A stretch of DNA of 64,000 bases from an uncultured Prevotellaceae bacterium. Lineage in GTDB: Bacteria; Bacteroidota; Bacteroidia; Bacteroidales; Bacteroidaceae. Position numbers and translations under genes: made by a program. The stretch lies in NCBI GenBank assembly GCA_902800435.1, contig CADCEQ010000004.1:47011-111010 (forward strand). Direction: 5' to 3'. A model generated the notes under the pieces. That model saw nothing but the letters and a program-made list of their open reading frames with translations. It did not search any database and was not told the origin of the DNA. Of this stretch, positions 26,335-34,980 are shown piece after piece; within the stretch, counting starts at the first letter, position 1, and every line of letters begins with the position of its first letter.

Positions 26335-26370
26335 CCCCTATGCTGCAACATTGTTGCAGCAAAGAGAGAC
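26335..26370. repeat. REP-like palindrome, copy 1
   Basis: A 36-base sequence with the palindromic core TGCTGCAACA-T-TGTTGCAGCA and the flank AAAGAGAGAC. Outer GTCCCC (from 26332) and GGGGAC (26375-26380) could extend the hairpin. Copy 2 (26805-26840) differs at one base. Confidence 0.8.
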
Positions 26371-26400
26371 AGGCGGGGACAAACAAAAAGCCCCCCAAAG

Positions 26401-27411
26401 ATGACCTGGGAAGAATTTGAGAAGCACAAGGCCTTCGCAGGTGAGAAGAAACCGTCGATGCTCCGCCGCCGTGTAGGCCATGACTACCAGTCGCGCCGCA
26501 TCTACCTCATCACCATGACCGTGGAGGGCCGGCGCCCCCTGTTAGGCCAGTTTGTCGGCGATGCCGACGCCCCTGACGGCACCCCTGATGCTCCTCACGT
26601 CGAACTGTCACCCTTAGGCGAACAAGTGAGGGCTTATTGGCAGGCTATCGAGCAGCACTACCCCACCATCAAGGTGCTGGCCACCCAGGTCATGCCCGAC
26701 CACCTGCACGGCATCCTCTTCGTCCAGCAACAAATGGACCAGCACATAGGCCAGGCTATCAAGGGCTTCAAAATCGCCTGCAACAAAGCCTACCGCCAAC
26801 TGTTCCCCTATGCTGCAACACTGTTGCAGCAAAGAGAGACCAACGACCGCAGCCACGGCTACCTCTGGGCCCGGAACTACAACGACCACATCCTCGAGTA
26901 TGGCGGAGAGCTGGACCGCTGGTTCTCCTACTTACAGGACAACCCGCGCCGCTTGGCTGTCCGTCGCGCCCATCCCGACTACTTCCGCGTAGTCTTCGGC
27001 CTCACCATCGGCAACAAGACCTACTCAGCCATCGGCAACCGCTTCCTGCTCTCCTATCCACAGAAACAGCAGATTCAGTGTAGCCGGAGCCTGACTGCCG
27101 AGGATGTCAAGGCAGTTGTAGCCTCCACGCTCGCTATGGCCCGGAAAGGTATCATTCCCGTTTCGCCAGCCATCAGCAAAGGCGAGCAGGCTGCTATGCG
27201 TGCGGTGCTCGATGCCCGTCTGCCGCTTATCTACCTGACGCCCTGGGGCTTCAGTGAGTATTCAAAGCCTGGCCATCTATTCTATGAAGCCTGTGCCGAG
27301 GGACGTTTCCTCATATTGGCTCCCTGGCCCCACCAAAACCAGCGCGTCCCTTTAACCCGTGATATGTGTCTTCAGTTGAACGGCATGGCCGCTGACATTT
27401 GTCGCTTGTAA
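26401..27411 (+). CDS. REP-associated/IS200-type (HUH, Y1) transposase-like protein
   Basis: 336 residues. Core features of the Y1 single-strand transposase fold: the strand RRIYLITMTVEGRRPLLGQF, the HUH metal motif in MPDHLHGILFV, and a candidate catalytic tyrosine in GYLWARNYNDHILE. The C-terminal ~130 residues extend beyond the usual transposase core and I cannot assign them. Proteins of the RayT subgroup act on dispersed REP palindromes rather than moving themselves. Consistent with this, one palindrome sits 31 bases ahead of the start codon and a near-identical one lies inside the gene (encoding PYAATLLQQRETN). Activity not proven. Confidence 0.82.
   Translation: MTWEEFEKHKAFAGEKKPSMLRRRVGHDYQSRRIYLITMTVEGRRPLLGQFVGDADAPDGTPDAPHVELSPLGEQVRAYWQAIEQHYPTIKVLATQVMPDHLHGILFVQQQMDQHIGQAIKGFKIACNKAYRQLFPYAATLLQQRETNDRSHGYLWARNYNDHILEYGGELDRWFSYLQDNPRRLAVRRAHPDYFRVVFGLTIGNKTYSAIGNRFLLSYPQKQQIQCSRSLTAEDVKAVVASTLAMARKGIIPVSPAISKGEQAAMRAVLDARLPLIYLTPWGFSEYSKPGHLFYEACAEGRFLILAPWPHQNQRVPLTRDMCLQLNGMAADICRL
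26805..26840. repeat. REP-like palindrome, copy 2, inside the transposase gene
   Basis: 35 of 36 bases identical to copy 1, 470 bases downstream, in frame within the transposase coding sequence. Confidence 0.8.
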
Positions 27412-27469
27412 TATTACAAATAGACTCTCTGAGGTTGACATTTCTTAGCTTCACCTGTACTATATATAA

Positions 27470-28309
27470 ATGGACAGACTGACGACGAACCAGATAGAGA
27501 CGCTGTACAAACGGCATCGTGACCGTTTGCTGCTTACAGCACGTACACTGTTGGGCAACGACGAAGAGGCCAGTGATGTTGTCAGCGATGTCTTTACCGA
27601 GTTGTTGGTCAAAGGGAAAAACTTGGACGACCATCAGGCAGAGAGTTACCTGCAGGTCAGCGTGCGTAACAAGTGCCTCAACCTGCTGGAACATCGCCGT
27701 GTGGTCAAAGGGTCGGTTGCCGGACTTCCTGGCGACACTGAGGATACTGAGTATGAGGAATCTCCGGTAGACGAAATTATCGACTATATGAACACCCAGC
27801 TGAATCCCAAGTCACAGCAAGTTATTGAACAGCATTTCATAGGTAAAAAGAAGTATGGCGAGATAGCTCGTGATATGGGTGTCAGTCGCTTCACAGTCTA
27901 TAAGCACCTGTCACAAGGTATCAGCCAGTTGCGGGCACACTTTGCCTGGTATCATTTAGTAGTAGTCCTGGTACTGCTTTCAGGGGTTGTCTTCGCCATT
28001 CTTATGCAGAGTAGCCGCCCGGTGGATCCAAAGCCTGCGGCGTCACCCGCTACTGAAAAGACCGCTCCATCGAAGGCCGCACCCACCACCATCCACTACG
28101 AGAACGCAACGTTGGAACAGATACTGACTGACATTACTAAATATAATAAGGTAGAATTGCGCTTCATCAACGACGGTGCCCGCCAACTGCGGCTGCACTA
28201 CGACTGGCATCAGGCCGACCCGCTCACCGACATTGCCGCCACCCTCGACGCTTTCGACGGCATCAGTCTGGAACTGCGCGACAACACCCTCTATGTGAAT
28301 CAGCCATGA
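27470..28309 (+). CDS. ECF sigma factor fused to a membrane helix and a FecR-like (DUF4974-type) periplasmic domain
   Basis: 279 residues. Sigma region 2 lies at ~10-77 (EEASDVVSDVFTEL) and region 4 at ~105-155 (KKYGEIARDMGVSRFTVYKH). Then comes a clear membrane helix (~160-180), a Pro/Ala-rich linker (181-205) and a C-terminal domain (~206-277) that fits DUF4974, the C-terminal part of FecR anti-sigma factors (ATLEQILTDITKYNKVEL). Normally the sigma factor, FecR and an STN-bearing outer-membrane receptor are three proteins; here the sigma factor carries the receptor-facing domain itself, so it would be tethered to the membrane. The next gene overlaps by four bases and encodes an STN protein, the natural partner. 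The domain layout is directly visible; the signalling model is inference. Confidence 0.85.
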   Translation: MDRLTTNQIETLYKRHRDRLLLTARTLLGNDEEASDVVSDVFTELLVKGKNLDDHQAESYLQVSVRNKCLNLLEHRRVVKGSVAGLPGDTEDTEYEESPVDEIIDYMNTQLNPKSQQVIEQHFIGKKKYGEIARDMGVSRFTVYKHLSQGISQLRAHFAWYHLVVVLVLLSGVVFAILMQSSRPVDPKPAASPATEKTAPSKAAPTTIHYENATLEQILTDITKYNKVELRFINDGARQLRLHYDWHQADPLTDIAATLDAFDGISLELRDNTLYVNQP

Positions 28310-29637
28310 GACAGGTCATCAGCTTCCTCCTGCTGCTTTGCACAGCTTGTACAGCACAGGCCCAGCGCGTCAGCCGCAATTACCGCGACTGTCCGATGAC
28401 CACTGTCCTTTCCGACCTGAGCCGGGTCTCACAGCGGCAGCGCATCGTCTTCATCTACAACGACTTGGAGGACTACCTCGTCACCCAGCGGTTCGACTCG
28501 CTCAGCGTGTCCGAGGCCATCGTAGTCTGTATTGGCCATTACCCCATCAAACTGACCAGCCGGGGCGACTCCATCCTGCTCGTGGAGTGCAGGCAGCGTC
28601 TGCCCTACAAGGTTAAAGGGCTGTTGGCCAACGAGCATGGATTGCCTGTGGCCGATGCCAACATCAGTCTGACAGCCGACGAATCCTCCTGCGGACAGGG
28701 CATCAGCAACAAGAGCGGGCGCTTCGTTATACCGACCAGTCAGCCGGAAGGCACCATCCACATCAGCCACGTCGCCTACAAGCCTGCCAGCCTCCGCTAT
28801 TCGGCGGGCGACTTAGGCACCATTCGTCTGGAGACAGCCAACATCAGGCTCGACAGCGTCAGCGTGATGGCCAGTGTGCCAACCTTAGCCGAGAGCCGTT
28901 ACATGAAGTATGCCGACAAGATAGCGAAAGAGGTCTGGAACATGCGGATGCCGCAGTTCCACATCGACACCCTGCCTGCCAAGTACCGGCACGCTGATGC
29001 AGTCGTGCTGGCCGACTACGACTGTATAGAGTATCATCTGGTCAGTCAGAGCTATCCTGGTATGCCTTTTAGCCTTGCCAACTTCCACGAGAAATGGATC
29101 AGCACACGCCACCTTCACCGCAGCCGCTACTACGTCAACAGCCCCGAAGCCGCCCGCCGTCTGTCGCTCGTCAGCTACTCACTGCAAACCGACATCACCG
29201 ACGTCACCTTTCACAAGATTACGGTCATGGGCATCAGGGTGATTAATCCTAACGGCAGCACGCGCACCGTCAACACCTACCCCTACTTCAAACCCAGGGC
29301 CAGAAGCCGCGCGACTGCTGTCAACGCTACTGACACCATCCGTCTGGCGCGACTGGAGCCGGGCGACATTCTCGACGTGTTCGTCTATCACAGCTTCGAG
29401 GAACCAATGTCTCCATACGAATTGAAACTGCCCGCCCGCTACCCTGTACTGTACTACGAGGGCAGAGCCGTAGCCGACCGCAAGCTGCAATTCATGCACC
29501 GTGAGACTGGCACCTTGGGGCACAAGATGACAGAGGAGAACGAAGGGCGCGACGTGATTGTCTACACCCAAAGCGACTATTACCAGCCACAGGCGACCGC
29601 CGCCAGTGTCACCGTGGAAGTAAAGCTGAATAAATAA
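28306..29637 (+). CDS. STN plus carboxypeptidase-regulatory-like protein without a TonB-receptor barrel
   Basis: 443 residues with a signal peptide (1-20). Residues ~25-96 form an STN (secretin/TonB N-terminal) domain, and ~100-175 a carboxypeptidase D regulatory-like beta sandwich with VKGLLANEHGLPVADANISL. It is followed by IRLDSVSVMAS, which looks like the TonB-box-adjacent strand of SusC-type receptors. At that point a receptor would continue into plug and barrel; instead there is a ~240-residue unrecognised domain. In standard systems STN contacts the FecR C-terminal domain; here it could contact the same type of domain on the sigma protein encoded just upstream. It overlaps that gene by four bases. 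Confidence 0.8.
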   Translation: MRQVISFLLLLCTACTAQAQRVSRNYRDCPMTTVLSDLSRVSQRQRIVFIYNDLEDYLVTQRFDSLSVSEAIVVCIGHYPIKLTSRGDSILLVECRQRLPYKVKGLLANEHGLPVADANISLTADESSCGQGISNKSGRFVIPTSQPEGTIHISHVAYKPASLRYSAGDLGTIRLETANIRLDSVSVMASVPTLAESRYMKYADKIAKEVWNMRMPQFHIDTLPAKYRHADAVVLADYDCIEYHLVSQSYPGMPFSLANFHEKWISTRHLHRSRYYVNSPEAARRLSLVSYSLQTDITDVTFHKITVMGIRVINPNGSTRTVNTYPYFKPRARSRATAVNATDTIRLARLEPGDILDVFVYHSFEEPMSPYELKLPARYPVLYYEGRAVADRKLQFMHRETGTLGHKMTEENEGRDVIVYTQSDYYQPQATAASVTVEVKLNK

Positions 29638-29646
29638 CAAACAGAC

Positions 29647-30285
29647 ATGATGAAGCATAAGACAAAGAAACACATCCGAACAGTACTGCTGCTACTGACA
29701 GCGCTTGTCTGGCAGCAGGCTGCGGCCCAGTCGACGGGAACGCCGTTAGAGCCGACAGCGAAAGAAAAGAAGGTGTTCAACACCATCCTGGCCGACTTCA
29801 CCACGGGCTGGGTCACCTCCGAGGTGACCACCCCCGAAGGCAGCTACAAATGGCGGAACGGCCAGGGCTTCGAAATCAGCTACCGGCGGTTGCGCAAGGA
29901 CGGCTACGGCATCGGCCTGGAGTTTGCCCACAGCGCCACCAACTACCCTTCGCGGACCTACGGCGGCGAGTACCAGGTGAAGGCCAACTTCTATGGCATC
30001 TCGCTACTCTACGGCGGTTTCGTGGGCCAGAAGTGCATCGCCACTGTCGGCATCGGCGCTGGGTGTGCCTACGCTTACGGCAGCGACAAAGGCAGTATTG
30101 GCTTTGGACTGAAGGAGGCCATCAATGTGGAATACCAGCTGAGTCCGCTCGTCGGCATCGGTGCCGGGCTCGACTACTTCATGAACATATCAGCCGACCA
30201 GCAGCCCGACGGCTACGGCAAGAAATATGACATCACCGGTTTCAAGCGACTGGCACTCCACGTCGGGCTCAGAGTGTACTTCTAA
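29647..30285 (+). CDS. Hypothetical outer-membrane beta-barrel-like protein
   Basis: 212 residues with a signal peptide (the Met at 29650 is an alternative start). It alternates hydrophobic and polar residues, shows many Gly/Tyr-rich strands, and ends with LALHVGLRVYF, a terminal aromatic residue as in outer-membrane barrels. It would make about eight strands. I do not recognise the family. Nine bases separate it from the STN gene, placing it in the sigma operon, possibly as the stimulus channel or sensor (inference). Confidence 0.6.
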   Translation: MMKHKTKKHIRTVLLLLTALVWQQAAAQSTGTPLEPTAKEKKVFNTILADFTTGWVTSEVTTPEGSYKWRNGQGFEISYRRLRKDGYGIGLEFAHSATNYPSRTYGGEYQVKANFYGISLLYGGFVGQKCIATVGIGAGCAYAYGSDKGSIGFGLKEAINVEYQLSPLVGIGAGLDYFMNISADQQPDGYGKKYDITGFKRLALHVGLRVYF

Positions 30286-30300
30286 TAAATCATCAGTAAT

Positions 30301-30930
30301 ATGAAACGCATCATCCTACTATTCACCCTCCTGGCAGCCATGCTGGCAGGCCAGGCACAGAGCAGCTACTGCCTAACGTTCGACGACTACGCAGCTGGCA
30401 CGTGGCACCCGCTCAGCCAACTCGAACTGCAGTACCGCTCGGGCAACAAGTCGCTCTGGAACGGCGGAGCCAGCTACAGGCCCGTGACAGGCGACAGCAA
30501 GACCGACAAGACGTTGAAGAAGGACGCCTGCCTCATCATGCACCACGACTCACTCTACATCAACTGCCGCGGCCTGTCGTGCCAGGGCGTACGTTTTGGC
30601 AACTGGTATGCACCAGCTTGCATCTTCGATCACGACTACTTCCTCTTCACAGCACTGAGTATCAAGGCCAAGAAGTCCACTGCCAACTCGGCCTTCTGGT
30701 TCGGTATCGTCGGTGGGGCCATCGCAGCGGCCAAACACAAGGACGAGTACATGTGCTACATATTCTATCCCAACGCCGGAACGGTGAGAGCCGTAGACCA
30801 AAAGATGATGTACCAACTGCTGGAGGACTATCCCGACCTGCGTAGCAACTACGACGACATGGTGGGCGACGAGGCCGACTGTTCGCCTCAGACCGTCATC
30901 CCACTACTGAAGAAAGCCGGTCTCATCTGA
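30301..30930 (+). CDS. Hypothetical exported protein (resembles DUF6563)
   Basis: 209 residues with a signal peptide (1-20). It includes CLTFDDYAAGTWHPLSQLEL near the start, a hydrophobic Gly/Ala-rich segment (FWFGIVGGAIAAAKH) in the middle that may be a membrane or packing element, and YLLEDYPDLRS-like acidic helices at the end. The name DUF6563 is from memory of similar Bacteroidales proteins and is uncertain. It is the fourth gene of the sigma operon, 15 bases after the previous stop. Confidence 0.55.
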   Translation: MKRIILLFTLLAAMLAGQAQSSYCLTFDDYAAGTWHPLSQLELQYRSGNKSLWNGGASYRPVTGDSKTDKTLKKDACLIMHHDSLYINCRGLSCQGVRFGNWYAPACIFDHDYFLFTALSIKAKKSTANSAFWFGIVGGAIAAAKHKDEYMCYIFYPNAGTVRAVDQKMMYQLLEDYPDLRSNYDDMVGDEADCSPQTVIPLLKKAGLI

Positions 30931-31031
30931 CGCCAGAAAAAAATATCGTCCCCGCTTTTAAACCTTTTGCCCTCCCGAACGTCTAAAGGCTGTTATCTAA
31001 TTAAAATTATTAACAACTAAAATTAACAACT

Positions 31032-31559
31032 ATGAAGAAAGTAATGATGATGCTGGCCATGCTGGCACTTCCGTTTGCCTTGCAGGCACAAACCAAGTTC
31101 CACGATGTAGAAGCTAACGAGGCTACAGGTCCTGTGAAGTCGATTACCCAGTCAGGCATGATGGGCCGTGGCGAGCAGGTTATCAACTTCACCAAGGAAG
31201 GCAAGATGCAGGCAGAAGGTCTGTCGGGCATGGAGTACGATGAGAATGGCTACCTGAAGAAGGCTGAGAGATCAGTCGAGGGTCCTCAGGGCAATATGAA
31301 GATCACCACCACCTTTAAGTGGGAGAACGGCAAGGTGAAGAGCCAGACGATGGATTTCGGCCAGGGCGCAATGACGCAGGTCTACACCTACAACGAGAAG
31401 GGTGCTCCCGCCTCGATGTCGATGGACATGATGGGTCAGGCCATGGAGACTCCTTACACCGACTACAAGTACGATGACCACGGCAACTGGATCAGCCGCA
31501 AGATGTCGATGATGGGCCGCGAAATGGAGCAGACCCGCAAAATCGAGTACTACGAGTAA
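31032..31559 (+). CDS. Hypothetical secreted protein with YD-repeat-like strands
   Basis: 175 residues with a Sec signal peptide (1-20). The mature part is Met-rich, with recurring beta-strand patterns such as MEYDENGYLKKAER and YTYNEKGAPASMSMD that resemble YD/RHS-like repeats, ending RKIEYYE. Function unknown. It follows the sigma operon by 101 bases without a clear promoter, and is closed by a good terminator, so it may be the last gene of that unit. Confidence 0.6.
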   Translation: MKKVMMMLAMLALPFALQAQTKFHDVEANEATGPVKSITQSGMMGRGEQVINFTKEGKMQAEGLSGMEYDENGYLKKAERSVEGPQGNMKITTTFKWENGKVKSQTMDFGQGAMTQVYTYNEKGAPASMSMDMMGQAMETPYTDYKYDDHGNWISRKMSMMGREMEQTRKIEYYE

Positions 31560-31586
31560 GAAAACGCCGCGTGACCGCAAACCTAC

Positions 31587-31618
31587 CCGCACCCCGACAA
31601 CAGGTGCGGTTTTTTTTT
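31587..31618 (+). terminator. Rho-independent terminator
   Basis: CCGCACC (31587-31593) pairs with GGTGCGG (31603-31609), followed by nine Ts. Confidence 0.85.
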
Positions 31619-31671
31619 GCCTGCACCCCTATTTTTTTACCTTTTTGCTTTTTTACCTTTATTTTTTTTAT

Positions 31672-31679
31672 TATCTTTG
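31672..31679 (+). promoter_or_regulatory. -7 box of the corA gene
   Basis: TATCTTTG. The nearest TTTG (31644-31647) is a little too far away, so only the -7 is called. Confidence 0.55.
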
Positions 31680-31845
31680 CACCCGATAAACCAAAATAGT
31701 AACAAAATTATGGACGACTACCCGGCGGATAAACGCAATTCGTAAAGGCGGGGGATAAGGCGAGCAAGGCTGCTAATCCCCTTGCCGCACTATTCACTTT
31801 TCACTATTCACTTTTCACTAGCGAAGCGAAGAAAGGATTAGCACA
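31680..31845 (+). promoter_or_regulatory. Long leader of corA with competing stems
   Basis: A ~165-base leader. GGGGAT (31751-31756) can pair with ATCCCC (31776-31781), or GCAAGG (31764-31769) can pair with CCTTGC (31779-31784); the two stems exclude each other. A perfect tandem pair of CTATTCACTTTTCA (31790-31803 and 31804-31817) follows, then the start codon. It does not match the M-box motifs I know. Confidence 0.4.
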
Positions 31846-32772
31846 ATGAAGACTTACTGGAACACCCAAGGCGGACTGACCCAGCTCACAGAGTGGCAGC
31901 CCAATTGTTGGATACAGATGACGTGTCCGACTGAAGACGACCAGCGCGAGCTGGAAGAGCAGTTCAAAATACCCGACTACTTCATGTCGGACATCAGCGA
32001 TACCGACGAGCGTGCACGCTATGAGTACGACGACGGCTGGATGCTCATCATCCTGCGCATACCCTACGTCAAGGAGGTCCGCTCGCGAACGCCCTACACC
32101 ACCGTACCCCTCGGTATCATCCACAAGCGCGACGTCACCATCACCGTCTGCTACTACGAGACCAACATGATGATCGACTTCGTCTCCTACCAGCAGAAGC
32201 GCAACGAGGGCTTTACCGACCATGTCGACATGATCTTCCGTCTGTTCCTCTCGTCGGCCGTCTGGTACCTGAAGCGCCTGAAGCAGATCAGCATGCTCAT
32301 CGACAAGGCCAAGCGTAACCTCGACAAGGAGGTGAACAACGAGAGCCTCATCGGGCTGAGCCGCCTGCAGGACTCGCTCACCTACTTCCAGACCTCCATC
32401 CGAGGCAACGAGACGCTGCTCTCGAAGCTGAAGTTCAAGCTCCAGATTGACGAGCTCGACGCCGACCTCATCGAGGACGTCAACATCGAGATGACGCAGG
32501 CCCGCGAGACCACCAACATCTACTCCGACATCCTTGAGTCGACCATGGACACCTACCAGTCGATTATCAACAACAACATGAACAACGTCATGCGAACGCT
32601 GACCTCGGTCACCATCATCATGATGTTCCCCACGCTCATTGCCTCGCTCTTCGGCATGAACCTCGTCAACGGCATGGAGGAGAAGTCCTGGGGCTTCATC
32701 TTCGCCCTCATCATTTCCGTACTCGTATCCTTCGGCTGCTGGTGGTTCTTCCGCCACAAGCGGCTGGTGTAA
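31846..32772 (+). CDS. corA: CorA-family divalent cation transporter
   Basis: 308 residues with the CorA layout: a long soluble N-terminal domain with coiled helices, then two membrane helices near the end separated by the signature FGMNLVNG (GMN motif) loop. It forms a pentameric Mg2+ (or Co2+/Ni2+) channel in the inner membrane. Upstream are a terminator and a structured leader; downstream there is another terminator, so it is a single-gene unit. Confident family call, metal specificity not. Confidence 0.93.
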   Translation: MKTYWNTQGGLTQLTEWQPNCWIQMTCPTEDDQRELEEQFKIPDYFMSDISDTDERARYEYDDGWMLIILRIPYVKEVRSRTPYTTVPLGIIHKRDVTITVCYYETNMMIDFVSYQQKRNEGFTDHVDMIFRLFLSSAVWYLKRLKQISMLIDKAKRNLDKEVNNESLIGLSRLQDSLTYFQTSIRGNETLLSKLKFKLQIDELDADLIEDVNIEMTQARETTNIYSDILESTMDTYQSIINNNMNNVMRTLTSVTIIMMFPTLIASLFGMNLVNGMEEKSWGFIFALIISVLVSFGCWWFFRHKRLV

Positions 32773-32799
32773 ACGTTAAAAAACAATAACAAGTTGAGA

Positions 32800-32837
32800 A
32801 AACTTCGGGGTAATGCTGTGCAACTCCGAAGTTTTTT
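32800..32837 (+). terminator. Rho-independent terminator after corA
   Basis: AAACTTCGG (32800-32808) pairs with CCGAAGTTT (32826-32834), followed by Ts. Confidence 0.8.
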
Positions 32838-32930
32838 GTAATTTTACGCCCTAATTCGTCGGCATGCCTGTGCGTGCGACGGTAAATATTGTGTGTGTAC
32901 TCACGATAACAGTAACTAAAAGCAGTTATT

Positions 32931-34898
32931 ATGGACTCTCAAGAAAACATCCTCGAGCAGGGGATCAGTGAAGAAAAAGTAAACCAGGAGCTAGCTCCTG
33001 AAGTAGTAACCGACGAAGTCGCTTCGCAAGCTGAAGAAACCACCGAAGCTGCGGAAGTCACGGCAGCTCCAGAGGCTCCCGAAGTTGCGGAAGTCACAGA
33101 GACTCCCGAGGCTCCAGAAGTTCCCGAAGTCACGGAAGCTCCAGAGACTCCCGAAGCCCCCGAGGCTCCCGTGGAGCGTAAGGTCTATGAGACGAAGAAG
33201 GAGGTGCTCGAGCGCGTGAAGGAGATTGCCCACGGCGAGGAGATGCCCCAAAAGGACGAGGTCGACTATCTGAAGACCACGTTCTACAAGCTCCACATTG
33301 CCGAGCGCGAAGCCAAGCTGAGGGCTTACATCGACGGCGGCGGTGACCCCGAACTGTATCAGATTACCCCCGACGAGGACGAGGAAGTGTTCAAGGCCGA
33401 GATGGGCGTCATCAGGGAGCGCCGCCAGCAGCAGTTCCGCGAGCAGGAGGCTGAGAAGGAGGAGAACCTGCGTAAGAAGCTCGAGATAATTGAGAAGATA
33501 AAGGCCATGGTCACCTCGCCCGAGGAGGCCAACAAGACGTTCCAGGAGTTTAAGGCCCTGCAGCAGGAGTGGCGCGACATCAAGGCCGTTCCCGCCGAGA
33601 AGGCCAATGAGCTGTGGCGCAACTACCAGCTGTACGTGGAGCAGTTCTACGACCTGCTGAAGCTGAACAGCGAGGCCCGCGAATATGACTTCAAGAAGAA
33701 CCTGGAACTGAAGACCAAGCTCTGCGAGGCTGCCGAGAAGCTGGCCGAGGAGACTGACGTCATCAGTGCCTTCCACCAGCTGCAGAAGCTGCACCAGGAA
33801 TATCGCGAGATAGGCCCCGTCTCGAAGGACCTGCGCGAGGAGGTGTGGAACCGCTTTAAGGCTGCCTCGACGGTCATCAACAAGCGCCACCAGCAGCACT
33901 TCGAGGGCATCCGTGCCCGCGAGGAGGAGAACCTTCAGAAGAAGACCGCCCTCTGCGAGAAGGTGGAGGCCATTGCTGCCGAGGAGAACAAGGGCAGCGG
34001 CGACTGGGAGCGCCATACCAAGGAGATTATCGAGCTGCAGCAGGAGTGGAAGACCATCGGTTTTGCCCCGCAGAAGATGAACGTCAAGATATTCGAGCGC
34101 TTCCGCGCTGCCTGCGACGACTTCTTCGGCCGCAAGGCAGAGTACTTCAAGACCCTGAAGGACACCTTCAAGGAGAACGCTGAGAAGAAGCGCGCCCTCA
34201 TTGAGAAGGCCAAGGCCCTGCAGGACTCGACTGAATGGAAGTCGACGGGCGACAAGTTCATCAACCTGCAGAGAGAGTGGAAGCAGATAGGCATGGTGCC
34301 CAAGAAGCTGGGCGACCAGCTGTGGGAGGAGTTCCTCGGCGCCTGCAACAAGTTCTTCGAGGCCCGCAATGCCGCCACTGCCGGCACGCGCGACGAGGAG
34401 CATGCCAACCTGGAGAAGAAGCGCGACGTCATTGCCCGCCTGAAGCTGGTGACCGAGGAGGCCGGCGACAACCTTCAGGAGATGGTGCAGCAGCTGGTCA
34501 ACGAGTATCAGGCTATCGGCCATGTGCCGTTCCGCGAGAAGGACAAGCTCTACGAGGAGTACCACGCCGTGCTCGACAAGCTCTACAAGGAGCTGAACAT
34601 CTCGGTGGCCAAGCGCCGTCTGAACTCGTTCAAGCAGAACCTGAAGCAGGTGGCCGAGCGTGGCGAGAATGCCTTAGACAACGAGCGTGCCCGCCTGTTC
34701 CGCCAGTATGAGGCCATGAAGCAGGAGATTCAGACCTACGAGAACAACCTCGGCTTCTTGAGCGTCAGTTCGAAGAAGGGCAACTCGCTCATCGACGAGA
34801 TGAACCGCAAGGTGCAGAAACTGAAGGACGACATGAATCTGGTCCGTGAGAAGATCAAGGCTATCGACCAGGAGAACCGCGAGAAGCAGGAGTCGTAA
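32931..34898 (+). CDS. DUF349 domain-containing protein with acidic repeat N terminus
   Basis: 655 residues. The N terminus (~1-80) is acidic and low in complexity, built from Pro/Glu/Ala/Val units such as APEAPEV. Residues ~150-600 contain successive DUF349 repeats, each with an LQQEWR-like or LQREWKQIG-like core, and the whole is helical and coiled-coil-rich. DUF349 proteins are widespread in Bacteroidota and poorly understood. It stands alone, ending in a bidirectional terminator. Cytosolic by sequence. Confidence 0.88.
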   Translation: MDSQENILEQGISEEKVNQELAPEVVTDEVASQAEETTEAAEVTAAPEAPEVAEVTETPEAPEVPEVTEAPETPEAPEAPVERKVYETKKEVLERVKEIAHGEEMPQKDEVDYLKTTFYKLHIAEREAKLRAYIDGGGDPELYQITPDEDEEVFKAEMGVIRERRQQQFREQEAEKEENLRKKLEIIEKIKAMVTSPEEANKTFQEFKALQQEWRDIKAVPAEKANELWRNYQLYVEQFYDLLKLNSEAREYDFKKNLELKTKLCEAAEKLAEETDVISAFHQLQKLHQEYREIGPVSKDLREEVWNRFKAASTVINKRHQQHFEGIRAREEENLQKKTALCEKVEAIAAEENKGSGDWERHTKEIIELQQEWKTIGFAPQKMNVKIFERFRAACDDFFGRKAEYFKTLKDTFKENAEKKRALIEKAKALQDSTEWKSTGDKFINLQREWKQIGMVPKKLGDQLWEEFLGACNKFFEARNAATAGTRDEEHANLEKKRDVIARLKLVTEEAGDNLQEMVQQLVNEYQAIGHVPFREKDKLYEEYHAVLDKLYKELNISVAKRRLNSFKQNLKQVAERGENALDNERARLFRQYEAMKQEIQTYENNLGFLSVSSKKGNSLIDEMNRKVQKLKDDMNLVREKIKAIDQENREKQES

Positions 34899-34923
34899 TC
34901 AGACTCCCGATAACCCATACAAT

Positions 34924-34959
34924 AATCCCCTCCGCTTGTTCGAACGGAGGGGATTTTTT
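34924..34959. terminator. Bidirectional terminator
   Basis: AATCCCCTCCG (34924-34934) pairs perfectly with CGGAGGGGATT (34945-34955), followed by a T run to 34959, between the DUF349 gene and the convergent LRR gene. Confidence 0.85.
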
Positions 34960-34980
34960 CGTTGCCTATACCTTATATAA

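Noticed and set aside
32991..34565. Open minus-strand frame of 524 codons opposite the DUF349 gene
   Set aside because: Leu-rich repetitive translation produced by the GAG/AAG-rich coding strand; no promoter or motif.
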